Below, piece after piece: positions 13,329 to 27,502 of a stretch of DNA of 36,933 bases. Position 1 is the first letter of the stretch. Each line of letters begins with the position of its first letter. The notes under the pieces were generated by a model, which did no database searches, was not told the origin of the DNA, and saw nothing but the letters and a program-made list of their open reading frames with translations. The stretch covers positions 1,785 to 38,717 of the forward strand of contig JAQIFP010000055.1 of assembly GCA_030141585.1 (NCBI GenBank), read 5' to 3'. The DNA is from Ophryocystis elektroscirrha (lineage: Eukaryota > Apicomplexa > Conoidasida > Neogregarinorida > Ophryocystidae). The position numbers and the translations under genes are program-made.

Positions 13329-13587
13329 CATGTATATATAAATACATATACACATATGCATATAGACCAAGTTAGAATTTAAATATATATCATTATATAG
13401 AGCATGAATATGTATACATATTAAACGTTTGATGTATTTGAAAATATTTATTACCATAATATTCACAAAATTGTCTTAATCCTTCGCGCCATGCAATATT
13501 AGGGGGAAATTTACAAGAGAGAGTTTTAGCAGGAACTTGAAGTAGCTGGTTTTCTTTTCTTTGCTGTACGTTCACAGACTCACTCAT
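11811..13587 (-). CDS. 5'(3')-deoxyribonucleotidase-type HAD phosphatase
   Basis: HAD-superfamily nucleotidase that dephosphorylates (deoxy)nucleoside monophosphates, by homology. Exons: 13455-13587, 13036-13165, 12582-12640, 12343-12552, 11811-12154; phases agree, 291 residues. The nucleophile motif VLVDMDNTLVNWE (DxDxT) opens exon 2, followed by MEPIEGAIEAINDM and motif II IVTTPDF. Motif IV GDILIDDRP spans the exon 4-5 junction. ALFAQPYNTNH and a Trp-rich WGDWGPTI follow, as in the 5' nucleotidase, deoxy (Pyr), cytosolic type C family. Start is the ATG at 13587; an in-frame GTG just upstream is ignored. Introns are 289, 395, 29 and 188 nt; the 29-nt intron is the shortest in the window. A C-terminal tail of about 60 residues, rich in Ser and Asn, exceeds the usual length of around 200 residues. 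Confidence 0.85.
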
Positions 13588-14449
13588 AGCATCCACATTG
13601 CATCTTTCAGTTTAATTTTATTTATCCATATATATACAAACGATTGTAGTATGTTTAACTATTAAAAAACCAGAAATCGATCCGGTCAAGCTTCTCGTAC
13701 CAGTTGTTTAGAAATCTTGTCATTTTTTCTACACTTCATAAATACAAACTAACGCTTTCATTTAATTTAAAATAATCTTTGTAATTGAAAAGTTGATTAA
13801 TATTGATACTTTGTAGCTTTTTTTAATAAATTTGACATTATTATTTATCACAATAATATTATATTCAGCATATAAAAAATTCATTATTTTTGTGTGGCGC
13901 AATTTCTTTATAACAAATTATATACGAGCAATCTATTCAATATTTTTTGTCATTTGTAGTGAATAATTGTTGAAACCTTTCTGAAAAAAATGAGTTTAAC
14001 AAATTACGTAATTATTCCGTAATGAAAGGTAACGCATTTATATTTAAACCCAAATATTTTGTAAATTTAATTATTTAATTCAGAAATTATAATAAATTGC
14101 AAACTTTAGATTTAGAAGAATTCATTAATTAATGTCATTTTAATTGTGTATTTGGTTAATAAGAAGTACATAATTTTTAATTTTAACACTAAAAAAAGGA
14201 AGAATATACGAAATTTGCGAATAGTCTAAAAAGTGATATTATCTGAGATGCATTCATATTTTTTTTTATAAAATGTTAAAAATATTAATCAAAACATATA
14301 TTTATAGAATATATACAGTTGTTTATATAGTTAATTAAAATATATATGGATTTATAACATATTTCACCAAAAATCCAGTATACATAATAATTAATATATA
14401 TATCATATGTATATACATATATATATATATGTACATATATATATATATG

Positions 14450-14503
<54 letters not shown>

Positions 14504-14765
14504 CATACATATATATATATATGCATATATTTATACGTAAAGAAGTCTAAATGTAGTTTAATGCAGAATATTTGAGATAGGGAAATAAGGCGAATTATGT
14601 ATATACAAATACGTAAAATAATAAGGTAAATTCATAATTACATGCATAAAATGACTTTAGCTGCACTTTTAAGTAAAGAATTATCGTATATAAACAGAAT
14701 TATGAAATTTATGTATAGTTTATATATGTAGTAGGTACCCAGCTTGGTGACTGTCAAAAATAGTA
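13588..14765. other. Divergent intergenic region between nucleotidase and CUE-like gene
   Basis: This 1.2-kb stretch lies between the start codons of two divergent genes and presumably contains both promoters. No coding segment with family similarity was seen on either strand. A long imperfect (TA)n block interrupted by ATG/CAT steps occupies about 14396-14530. The part near 13600-14280 is ordinary AT-rich unique sequence. No core promoter motif can be assigned by eye. Confidence 0.5.
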
Positions 14766-15386
14766 ATGTCAGCAGCAACAATTTTATCCACAGTAAACAC
14801 GCCAAATTCGCCAATTTTAATATCTCCAAATTATCACACTTCAGTAACATCTAAAATAATAGGTAACAAGGAAGAATTTGAAGCCAATTTGGGCCTTCTT
14901 TCTGAATCTTACAAAAATATTCCGAACGATTTAATAGTCTCTTTACTTGAAAGTGTTTCTAACGATTTAAGTAAAGCTCAATATTTAATTAAACAAATAT
15001 CTGACGCCTCTACTTCAAATATCACTCATAAAAAACGATGTCGCCCTGATTTTACCTCTGACATTGATATACCGCTAAAAAAACCCGTCTTCACAAAAAG
15101 TACTCAATCGAAAGAGCAAGATCAATTATCCAATAAATTAATACAATTGCGAAAAATACAAAAAGTTCTCACAAAAGTTGTCGTCAATCAGTTCGAAAAA
15201 TTAAATAACATGCAAATGCAGAATACCCAACTTATCAATGAACAAAACATTCTTAAACAACAAACGCAGCAGCTTCAGCAAGAATTACAGCAGTCCAATC
15301 AAAAGAACACTGTGCTCAGTTATATGATTTCAACTCTCAACTCCACTCAGTCCTTCGCAATGGACCACAACCGTCCTATATATTGA
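14766..15386 (+). CDS. CUE-like domain plus Gln-rich coiled-coil protein
   Basis: Single-exon gene of 206 residues. Residues about 36-78 (EEFEANLGLLSESYKNIPND, then a run ending LSKAQYLIKQIS) show the spacing of a three-helix CUE/UBA-like ubiquitin-binding domain. A basic patch KKRCRP and a second LKK follow near residues 93-112, possibly a nuclear localisation signal. Residues about 122-190 form a predicted coiled coil (IQLRKIQKVLTKVV, then QQTQQLQQELQQ). It is one of very few intronless reading frames here. I do not recognise an orthologue; the domain call is by pattern only. The start ATG is the first in the frame and follows unique sequence. Confidence 0.7.
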   Translation: MSAATILSTVNTPNSPILISPNYHTSVTSKIIGNKEEFEANLGLLSESYKNIPNDLIVSLLESVSNDLSKAQYLIKQISDASTSNITHKKRCRPDFTSDIDIPLKKPVFTKSTQSKEQDQLSNKLIQLRKIQKVLTKVVVNQFEKLNNMQMQNTQLINEQNILKQQTQQLQQELQQSNQKNTVLSYMISTLNSTQSFAMDHNRPIY

Positions 15387-16041
15387 TTTTCTATGCAGAT
15401 ATGATATAAACTGTCATTCTGCCCATTGTATTTTTCTATTATTTTTATCAGGTCTTTAAACATATTCGAAATAATATTGAATTAATTTATATTTTGCATC
15501 TGTCTAAACATTCCAAACATTGTTCAAATTTATTCCTATATATTAAATACATTATGCAATTTATTAATATATATATATATATATATAAAAATATAATAAG
15601 ATGTAAAATAATATATATAAAATATGAAATATATAATACATAATATATATATATATATATATATATTTATAATTATTATTATTATTATTATTAAGATTTA
15701 GTTTATCCAAACATTATTGACGTAAAATTAATACTTATATATATAAGTTATATAATAAGTTTATATATATATATATATATTACTTTTTTTATCAAAGATA
15801 GAAATATATGTATATACGAAAATTACAGCATATAAAGACATTTAATGGTATAAGCTTATAGTCATAAGAATTGTGTAAACGTATATAACAAAAATTAATT
15901 TAAAGTTACATTATAAATATTTTTAATTACTATTTGAGAATTGTATGTATACTATATTATACGTTGATTATTGTGAGATATTAATATGTTTGATACTATT
16001 GTACCTTAAAGGTACGCATATAACTGAACCTGTAACTAATT
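15387..16041. other. Intergenic region with (TA)n and (ATT)n tracts
   Basis: About 650 nt between the CUE-like stop and the fibrillarin start, in tandem orientation. It holds a (TA)n run near 15567-15587, another near 15643-15668 followed by a short (ATT)n run, and further TA stretches to about 15780. No coding or RNA gene was recognised. Confidence 0.5.
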
Positions 16042-16618
16042 ATGAGAGGGGCTATAGGCAATCGTGGAGGACGTGGAGGAAGAACCACAAGAGGAGGTAT
16101 GACAGTAAAAGCTGGAGGTGTTCGGGACAAGCCAAAATTTCGAGGTGGAGCCAAAGGAATGCGTCCTATGATGAGAAAAAACGCTCGTCCTGGACTAGGT
16201 AAAACGCCTGGTCCTGCTAAAGTTGTTATAACTCCTCACCGCCATAAAGGGATATATACAGCTATTAGTGGAAAAGTTGATGCTCTTGTTACCCGTAATC
16301 TTGTTCCGGGAGAGTCGGTTTACGCTGAAAAACGTATGGAAGTTGCTGATGCCGATGGAAATAAAATTGAGTACAGAACGTGGAATCCATTCCGTTCAAA
16401 ATTAGGAGCTACTGTTTTAGGAGGTGTTGAAAATATGCCAATACAACCGGGTGCTAAAGTTTTGTATTTAGGTAAATTACGCATAAATATTGAATTAAAA
16501 ATCACACTTATAAGTTTATAGTTATACAGTACATTGTTTAAAGGCATTCATTTTTTATAAATTTGGCAAAAATTCATAAGAATAATAAATGCTTAATAAA
16601 AATATCTCTATATACTTA

Positions 16619-16652
<34 letters not shown>

Positions 16653-16687
16653 TGTATAATATTCATTGTATATTAATATATAAATAA

Positions 16688-16729
<42 letters not shown>

Positions 16730-17570
16730 GTTATCAATACATGAAACTGTAATAAATTGCTTTAGGTGCTGCAAACGGTACAACAGTATCTCACGTTTCG
16801 GATATTGTCGGACCTGTAAGTTTATATTTTGTTAAACATTTTCTATAACAGGAAGGCATTGTATATGCTGTTGAGTTCTCTCATCGTTCTGGAAGAGATT
16901 TATTGAATATGTCCAAAAAGCGTCCAAATATTGTGCCTATAATTGAAGACGCTCGTGCCCCATTAAAATATAGGTAAACCTTACTGAATGTATAGAATAA
17001 GAACATATCTTGTTTGTATCACATAGTCCTTAAAAAAATGGTGGTTTTAAGTATACAATTCAATAAATTGAAACTCCAGACAAATATAAATATATATATA
17101 TATATTATGTTAAATTAAAGATTTGCTGCTAATAACAGTTTTTTAGCTGACTTATAGTTCTTATGTATGCATACCTGAGAATCATTCCTTGATTTCATGC
17201 ATACACTTATATATTTATTTTGCTATACATGAAATCTGTATTAGCATATATATGGAGAAATACGTTAATTTTTTATATATGCAGAATGTTAGTTGGATTC
17301 GTGGATGTCATTTTTTCGGATGTAGCTCAACCAGACCAATCTCGTATAGTTGCATTGAACGCAAACTATTTTTTGAAAAATAATGGCTGGTTTGTAATTT
17401 CTATTAAAGCCAATTGCGTTGACTCCACAGCTAAACCAGAGGTCGTCTATGCAAATGAAATACAAGTTTTAAGAGAACATAATTGCAAACCAAAAGAACA
17501 AATTACTTTAGAGCCATATCACAGAGATCACGCAGTTGTTATTGGTCAATACAAGCCAATAAAATCCTAA
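16042..17570 (+). CDS. NOP1: Fibrillarin, C/D-box snoRNP 2'-O-methyltransferase
   Basis: Nucleolar methyltransferase that 2'-O-methylates pre-rRNA under C/D snoRNA guidance. Exons: 16042-16471, 16766-16815, 16852-16973, 17285-17570; 295 residues, all phases agree. The N-terminal region is Gly/Arg-rich ([14 protein letters not shown]), a shortened GAR domain. The core includes the SAM-binding [18 protein letters not shown], then [12 protein letters not shown]. The fibrillarin K-D-K-H set is visible as Lys139, Asp213 (FSDVAQPDQ), Lys242 (VISIKAN) and a histidine in YHRDHAVV (His283 by position). Introns are 294, 36 and 311 nt; the two longer ones contain (TA)n. The start ATG gives the GAR domain directly. 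The stop at 17568-17570 converges on RPN7, leaving 218 nt between stops. Confidence 0.96.
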
Positions 17571-17788
17571 TTTTTCCGTTTTTAGTTGCTAATTGTTTAT
17601 AGTTTATTAAAAGGCTGTTCTTCTTGTGCATATTGTAATAATATGTTTTTGTGAATATTCCACGCAGTATAAATACAAACATAATCTTGAATTTATCAAT
17701 TTAAGCTAGGAATTATTTGATGGATCGATTTACTTAAACAAATTTTTTATTATTGAACGATTCAATTAAAACAAATATACAAAAAAGA

Positions 17789-20342
17789 CTATAAATCAAC
17801 AATTTTTGATAATTTTTGTATTTTTGATAACAATAAATCACCCTAACGCAGACAAAATTAAGGAAAAAATATATTACTTCTTTGATAGCTTTTTCGTACA
17901 TAGTTGTTGTTGGGAAACTTTTCGTGCAGATAATGACGCCACTGACACGATCTATTTTGCAATTGAGTTTTTTATTCACTATATAATCAACTAAATCACT
18001 ATAAAAACATTCAAATATAAATACAATATACTTTTCTAAGAATTCTTCCGATAAATTAAAGGTTTGAGCCATGAGGGAGACAGTTACGGAGCTAAAGGGT
18101 TCAAGAAATTGCTGATATGCTTTCTAATTGAAAATTTATTGAATTTTTTTTTTCTCACAAGTCGAATGGATCTGATTAAATACCGAGTGTGATGCATCAA
18201 CCATTGGTTTCTTTGAAGAATCTCGTAAATTTCCACTAAAATCAAAAATATCATAGTTAAAGTATTATACTTCAGTTTTAACACACTTNNNNNNNNNNNN
18301 NNNNNNNNNNNNNNNNNNNNNNNNNNNNNNNNNNNNNNNNNNNNNNNNNNNNNNNNNNNNNNNNNNNNNNNNNNNNNNNNNNNNNNNNTCGAATGGATCT
18401 GATTAAATACCGAGTGTGATGCATCAACCATTGGTTTCTTTGAAGAATCTCGTAAATTTCCACTAAAATCAAAAATATCATAGTTAAAGTATTATACTTC
18501 AGTTTTAACACACTTTTGAAAATATATCTTGATAAATTTTGTTCAATTAGTAAGTGCAAATTTTATGTATACGTATAAAAAAACTAGCCTTGGTTTAATT
18601 AATAATCATAATAAATATCTATAACAGTGTGTATATATTTTATTACAAATATAAGTATTAATATATTCAATTAACTAATATACACATTATACATATGTAT
18701 ACATATACATATATATATATACTTATTATAATTAATATTATTAATACAAACAGAATAAAATAAATTTGTGAGGGAGTATTGCTGCTTACAGTATTCCATT
18801 ATGATTTACCTAAAGCGAACATAAATTCTTTATACTTGCAATTACAGAAAGAGTGTAAAAATGTCTTTAAAAGAGTATCTTCTTCAAGAACTTGGGCTAT
18901 GTCAGAATTAGACATTATCTTTTTTTTAAGCGTAGGGCGGTCAAATTCAGACTAATTATATATTGAATATATATATAGTTAACAAATGAACTATATTATA
19001 GCTTTATAAGTAATATGCACTTATTTTTATGACTAGGAATAATCCACGTGTATATGTATCTATATATATCTTCCATATTAAGTTTAGAAAATATACGTTT
19101 TTACATAGTAACTGTATTATATAACAATTACCATTGCAAGAATAACTGTAAGAAATATAAATGATTGAAATGAAATAACTTCAGGGGACATGAATATTGA
19201 CACACAATTGAATGTCAGTTGTGCAGCTGTTTATAAAAATATACAGAGGTTTTTTCTACCTTCTGGAAACTTGCGATGTTGGGCACAGTGGAGTGCTTCA
19301 CATATTTTTAATTTATTGTGTCTTTCCCAATCTCCTCCATTCTCACAATCTCTACATATATATTATCAAAAAAACCAACAATTTTGTACATAAAGCACCT
19401 TCATTATATTTACACATGGTTTTTAATACAGTAATTACATTACATAACACATAGGATTTAACTAGCACTAAATACACTTACATCTTAGCAGCAGCAATAT
19501 ACTTCTTAGTAATTTCTGGTTTATTCATTAAAAGCCCAATACGAATAATTGTTAGTAATATATCAAAGCGAATACCGGCACCAACAGTCTTTTGCTTTGC
19601 AACTTCGTACGCTGTTACTGCATTTTCCTACAATTGATTTATTTTTTTTTATTTTTCTATACGAAATCTCCAATGCGACACAGAAAATTTGCTTTTGTCA
19701 ACAAACAATCTCTTATTTCTACATCTCCGTAATTTTCTTCAGCATCTTTAAGTTTAGCAGCTATTTCTTCTAATTCTTTTTCATTAGCAGCTTGTAAAGT
19801 CTACAATAAAATAACGTAATTCGTATAATGTATATATTAAAATTATAACTGTAAATCCCGTATATTAAAGTTTTTTATTATACAAAAAAATATGAAAATA
19901 ATAATGTAGACGATTTAAAATATATCAATATATTTGTGAGATGAGTAAGTTATACATAAAAACCATATAGTTTATTGATTTATGAGTTTTAGACGTGAAT
20001 AGAATACCTGTATTAATTCTTCATCCTGCATCCAGTTAAACTCATTGCAAAGAGATAAATATAAATGAAGCATTTCTGAATACAGTTACTGCAAAAATAA
20101 ATAAATACCATCTTTTCTTATAAGAAGCATAATTTCTTTCTTAATATCTTCCTTCTCCTCTTCACTAATAAGCTTAGTTGGCAATCTAAGCTTGTGTCTA
20201 GTTTAAAGCATATTTTAAGGTCTAAAGATTACAAATATTGACTTATGAGAATTGAAGGTAAAACAACATCTGTGGGCGCCAAACCCTGTGTAGATTTGGT
20301 CTAAGAAAATATTAATTAAATATCGCTTACTTCAACTTCCAT
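17789..20342 (-). CDS. RPN7: 26S proteasome regulatory subunit RPN7 (PSMD6), 13 exons
   Basis: Lid subunit of the 19S regulatory particle. Exons in order: 20331-20342, 20233-20300, 20109-20197, 20008-20075, 19663-19800, 19482-19627, 19260-19351, 19132-19226, 18810-18951, 18159-18235, 18032-18123, 17878-17998, 17789-17842. They total 1,194 nt and 397 residues, matching the family's roughly 390. Diagnostic segments: EIAAKLKDAEENYGDVEIRD, FLCRIGDFENAVTAYEVAKQ, ENGGDWERHNKLKICEALH, NQWLMHHTRYLIRSIRLKAY and the PCI-domain end EGDLLLSKIQKLSKIVDL. Exon 1 is only 12 nt (Met-Glu-Val-Glu). Eight introns are 30-35 nt. The intron 18236-18809 contains the 100-N gap and an exact 127-nt duplication, so no exon is lost. 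The 33-nt intron 17999-18031 is a multiple of three without a stop. Confidence 0.95.
18289..18388. other. Assembly gap (100 N) inside an RPN7 intron
   Basis: Exactly 100 N, the usual placeholder for a gap of unknown size. The 127 nt on its left (18162-18288) and the 127 nt on its right (18389-18515) are identical, so the two contigs very probably overlap and nothing is missing. Collapsing the overlap shortens the intron 18236-18809 to about 347 nt. Confidence 0.97.
18389..18515. repeat. Second copy of a 127-nt contig-end duplication (assembly artefact)
   Basis: Identical to 18162-18288. The copy at 18162-18288 includes RPN7 exon 18159-18235 almost entirely, so this second copy looks like a duplicated exon (acceptor at 18463-18464), but it abuts the gap and is best read as an unmerged overlap. 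Confidence 0.93.
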
Positions 20343-20427
20343 GTTAAGCTGTATTAATAGGACCGCAATGTCTAATAATTATATTAGTATCAGTTTGATT
20401 ACAATTTTAATGAATATAAAAGTAAAT

Positions 20428-20957
20428 TTAAAAACTATCAACAGGAAAAAAAGAAGAAAATTCGTTATCGGAATCGGAGCTTATATCAAGGTTTTCAATA
20501 TTTAATAATGAATTTTCAACTTTGGCAGCAACACGCTCATAAGTTATGTTATACATAATTTGGGCTATTTCGCTACACGCGCTTATTCCACAGTCAATTA
20601 ACTGATAAAAACCTTTATGTACAACAAAGTTATTACTTTCTGAAAGTGCTCAGGTGGAATTTTGGCATCCAAATCTACTCCAATAAGCTTCAATAAAAAA
20701 AATAGAGACATTTCTGTTTACATACCTTACTATCAATCTTTGTTGCTGATATTTTTAATACAGCCTGAGCTTTTGCAGTCTCTGCTTCCGTTACATCTAC
20801 ATATAATCAATAGTACAATTATTTTACCAATGTAAGGATCGTAGTTTTCAAGGTATCCTAATGTGCAACTTGCTACTATATCCTCTATTGGGATACAGGC
20901 ATTCATTAAAGCCAAAGTCGTCGCGTTTATTGCAGCAGACATTACACCTAATATATA

Positions 20958-21004
<47 letters not shown>

Positions 21005-21616
21005 TATAATAATATAAATTGTATATAAATTGTATATAATAATATATACTGTATATATATTGTATTATAATATATATATATATATATTAGTTAATGTATT
21101 GAACCGTAATAATAAGCATACCTCCATCGTCATTTAAAACGTATATATTAATATTTATTAAAGTTTTAAGTAGTTTTTTTTTAATTATTATTGAGGAGAT
21201 AATTTGCTTTATTTCTAAGCCTTTAAACACTGCGGATCTGAATTGGATAATTTATGGAATATCGCTTTACTTTTCATTGAGATGGCGTTTTAATTTTATT
21301 GAAGAACTAAAAGGTGCTTGAAACAATTTGCAATTAATTTCTGATTCATTATTAGGGCTCTAAATATATAAATGCTATTTATTAAATATTATTAAATATA
21401 TATATATATGTATATATTACTTACTTCTATGGGACCGTATACACAACATGCAACTTTTGTACACCCCATATCGACTATGGCAAATCCATTAGCTGCTGTG
21501 AACTCATTCCCTACTCTTGCAGAGAATGGTCGTATTTCATTGATTTTACGTCCATCTCGACGAAATCCATCTATCGATATAAATTCCTGTATCATAGCAT
21601 TCTGAAAAACACTCAT
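20428..21616 (-). CDS. RRP41: Exosome complex RNase PH-like subunit RRP41 (EXOSC4)
   Basis: Core ring subunit of the RNA exosome (3'-5' RNA processing and decay). Exons: 21425-21616, 21271-21359, 21122-21237, 20828-20947, 20726-20796, 20637-20687, 20428-20601; phases agree, 270 residues. Exon 1 holds the RNase PH-type start DGFRRDGRKINEIRPFSARV and ANGFAIVDMGCTKVACCVYG. The core INIYVLNDDGGVMSAAINA then TLALMNACIPIEDIVASCTL crosses the exon 3-4 junction. Later exons match LDAKIPPEHFQK and a C-terminal helix. An acidic Ser/Asp tail (NLDISSDSDNEF) extends past the family core. Introns are 65, 33, 174, 31, 38 and 35 nt; the 174-nt one is a (TA)n expansion. The stop lies 85 nt upstream of the RPN7 start, head to tail. 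Confidence 0.93.
20961..21001. repeat. (AT)n microsatellite in RRP41 intron
   Basis: Pure AT run that, with the following TATAATAATATA-type repeats to 21090, makes up most of the 174-nt intron 20948-21121. Confidence 0.95.
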
Positions 21617-21967
21617 GATTTCTTATTATTGTAGTATACTAATACAGTATTTCGAGATATTTAATTGTATCTGTCATTAAACGAAAATAGAGTTCAATGA
21701 AATAGTATTAGTTCGCTCTAACTCATTTTTAAATTTAATTATAAATAAAAATAAATTTAATTCTATTCAAAAAAAATATATAATAAAATATATTACACGT
21801 TACTCGATCAACATAGATATATATATGGTTTAATCATATGATCAATGTATACACATTCAATTAAAATTATCATTATAAAATTCTTAGTATAGTATACTTT
21901 GTATACCATATATTCGTATTTGTTTTACCAGTAACCCGACTATATATACTATATATATATACATATA

Positions 21968-22003
<36 letters not shown>

Positions 22004-22400
22004 AGTACAAATTATATATTTTAATAAAGAACAAAATATATAATATGTTATGAAATATAATTTAGGCTATACATAATTAATTAATATATATATATATATA
22101 TATATGATGATAATAATAAAAATGTTAATAATAATATAAATAAATAATCAAATTATAAATAAACATATATAAGTTATAAATAAATGATCTTATATGCAAC
22201 GTGTGTTCTAAAGAGTAAACGGGTTGCATGATATTATTATAGCTGGTATCAATGTGTTATATAAATATATGTTACATGTGCCATATATTTAAAAAAATTT
22301 GAATGGATTTTGTATAATATATGCAATCATAACATATTCTTAAGTGAATAAACTATGATTAATCTTACATGGAGGAAAGCAGCTTAGGAATCCTATACAT
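21617..22400. other. Divergent intergenic region between RRP41 and the p34-like gene
   Basis: About 780 nt separating two divergent start codons, so it should contain both promoters. It includes a (TA)n run at about 21970-22000 and another near 22085-22105. The remainder is unique AT-rich sequence with no coding signal that I could support. Confidence 0.5.
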
Positions 22401-23677
22401 ATGGCTGCTGTTATTAATATTTTATCATTCTATCCATATCAAGAAGATGCTTTAAAATTACATACACAACTGAGTCGAGCATTATATGAGCAAAGCGTTA
22501 AAAATGAAAAAGAAAATTTTTACAAAAAATTAGGCGTATCCGATAATTGTATAGCATGTAGTCAATTTGATTTAAAGACAAAATATTATAATGCACTATT
22601 GCAAATTCGTTTATATAATCTTTTTGATTTAATTAAAACTCCCGAAGTTCTAAAATCCAAAATTAAATTAGAAAAATGTGATATAATAATAATTTTAGCC
22701 TCTGAGAAATACTTAAAATCTGAAATTATTGCGTACATAGAAAATAAAATAAAATTGTCGGAAGACAATTATCTGCTTTTGCCCGAAAAAGATATTTTAG
22801 AATATAGGAAAGATGAGTTATATCAGTGGTCCATGTTAAACGATGTTAATTTTTTTTGTCCGTTTCATATAACAAGAGACTATCAAAAAAAATATCATGG
22901 TTTAAGTTTGCTGGATAACAAAGAAATTGAAGATATTGATACTTTAATTTCTAGCATTATATGTCATACTTGGTCTAATATAGAAAAAAAAGTAGGTTGT
23001 AGTTTACACTCCCGATTTATATTAATTGAATCAAATTTATTTATAAAAATAATTGTATTCAAACTTTTATTAGTAAATATAATACTTATGTGTTAAATTA
23101 TTCTTAATTATATTTAATTATAATCTCTTAAGAATTTGAGTGATTGTATCATATTAAATTACTATGTTTCTGATATTTATTTTACATATAATTTCTTTAC
23201 ATTATATATATATATTACATATATATACACTTAAGAATAATTATAAACATGAATAGATATTCATGTTTACATGAATAGTATATATATATAATCATATTAA
23301 GTTTTGTATGTATGTATAAGTTTTTACCATGTAGCGCATATTACCTGTTATTTCAAGGAAGTAATCATAAAAAATGAAGCCAGCAGAGTACTCGAAGAAC
23401 GTTCAAAAAAGCCAAATAAAACAAGTAATAGATATTTAGATTAAAATATATTTTCAGCTGAAGAAGAACTTGTGGATAATATGGAAAAGTAAAGTGTATA
23501 TAAATATATATAGCTGATATATAGAATTTACGAATTTGCGTCTAAACTAAAAAATGAACCAAACATTAGGTAATATATATATTCCTCGTATATGGAACTT
23601 CTTACAGTGAAAAAGACCGGAAAGAAAAAGCCTTTAAAGCGGCATATCTTATGTCTAATTTCTTATTACAGGAATAA
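22401..23677 (+). CDS. Alpha/gamma-adaptin-binding protein p34 (AAGAB/Irc6) homologue
   Basis: Candidate AP-1/AP-2 adaptor assembly chaperone. Exons: 22401-22991, 23358-23424, 23458-23488, 23525-23569, 23608-23677; all phases agree, 267 residues. The N-terminal half resembles the p34 pseudo-GTPase domain: a hydrophobic strand CDIIIILASEKY, then ELYQWSMLNDVNFF aligning with the human EWCIKHGFELVEL region, and TLISSIICHTWSNIEKK aligning with VQALNANVWSNVVMK. The last exons encode the p34 C-terminal helix: YEFASKLKNEPNISEKDRKE then KAFKAAYLMSNFLL, compared with KLKEMKDKAATLP...AFWMAIGG. Introns are 366, 33, 36 and 38 nt. Without the first intron the frame would end at 23096 with a hydrophobic tail that is not conserved. 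The family assignment rests on these two blocks and needs a profile search. Confidence 0.72.
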
Positions 23678-23809
23678 CATTTTGCTACATATTTTATGAA
23701 ATATTTATACATGTAATTTATTTACTTTAGAGATATATTATAAAAATATTATTTTACATATTTCATGAGAATAGTGTTTCACCTGAATTACCTGTATTAG
23801 TCTGTTACA

Positions 23810-26909
<3,100 letters not shown>

Positions 26910-27502
26910 GCTCGCCATTTATCAGAATCAGTCAGTATTAAGTTTAAATACTTTATAAATAAAGTTAAAGTCTACTTGGGCAGAGCATTCTGGACTTTTT
27001 TTCAATGAATGTTTATATCAAGAGACTAATATTAACTAGCTGATTAATCACGTGTATTGCTTACTATGACATATCGCGTTTCATGCTCGGCTACCATTTA
27101 TATGTTTGATGTATGAGATGACTATTACATTGCATAACCTTCTGATTTTCTATTTGAAGAGAAATAATATGGTTATACGCTGGAATTACCGTCTGATTAA
27201 ATTGTATGAACTCACTTGTGTGTAAAAAACCGTATAACTCTATTTAAATAAATTAAAACATTTTTTTTATTTATTTAACATTATTTTAAATTAGTTTGTA
27301 GATACAAACTAACTCATTAAAACCCATTTGATGCATTTGCAGAATTGGTATAAAATATTTATTTTTGATTATTAATTGAAATACAATATTTTTTGCTAAA
27401 CACCGTAATAAACTTTTTTTTGTACTTCACACTGAAGACTTATGTGGTTTTTTTTAATATGTTCAATAGGCGGGTGTAATTAATTATTAATAAAAAATTA
27501 GA
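26910..27502. other. Convergent intergenic region between ADSL and RPL17
   Basis: About 590 nt between two converging stop codons, so it should hold both 3' UTRs. Bases 26910-27250 are notably free of microsatellite and of more balanced composition than other spacers; no reading frame or known RNA gene was recognised there. The remainder is T-rich. Confidence 0.5.

Noticed and set aside
13588..13760. tRNA-like sequence near 13680-13710
   Set aside because: No cloverleaf with matching acceptor and T-arm pairs could be drawn; no tRNA was found in the window.
14285..14526. Reading frames made almost entirely of Ile, Tyr, His and Met (also near 1543, 13254, 24151, 25722, 28491, 29567 and 30001)
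   Set aside because: They are translations of (TA)n and TACATA-type repeats without protein-like composition or conservation.
18084..18123. Alternative acceptor giving a 46- or 47-nt RPN7 intron before QFLEPF
   Set aside because: The upstream TTAG acceptor keeps the conserved KAYQ residues and gives a typical 35-nt intron.
18389..18515. Tandem duplication of an RPN7 exon
   Set aside because: The copy is exact, 127 nt long and abuts a 100-N placeholder, as expected for an unmerged contig overlap.
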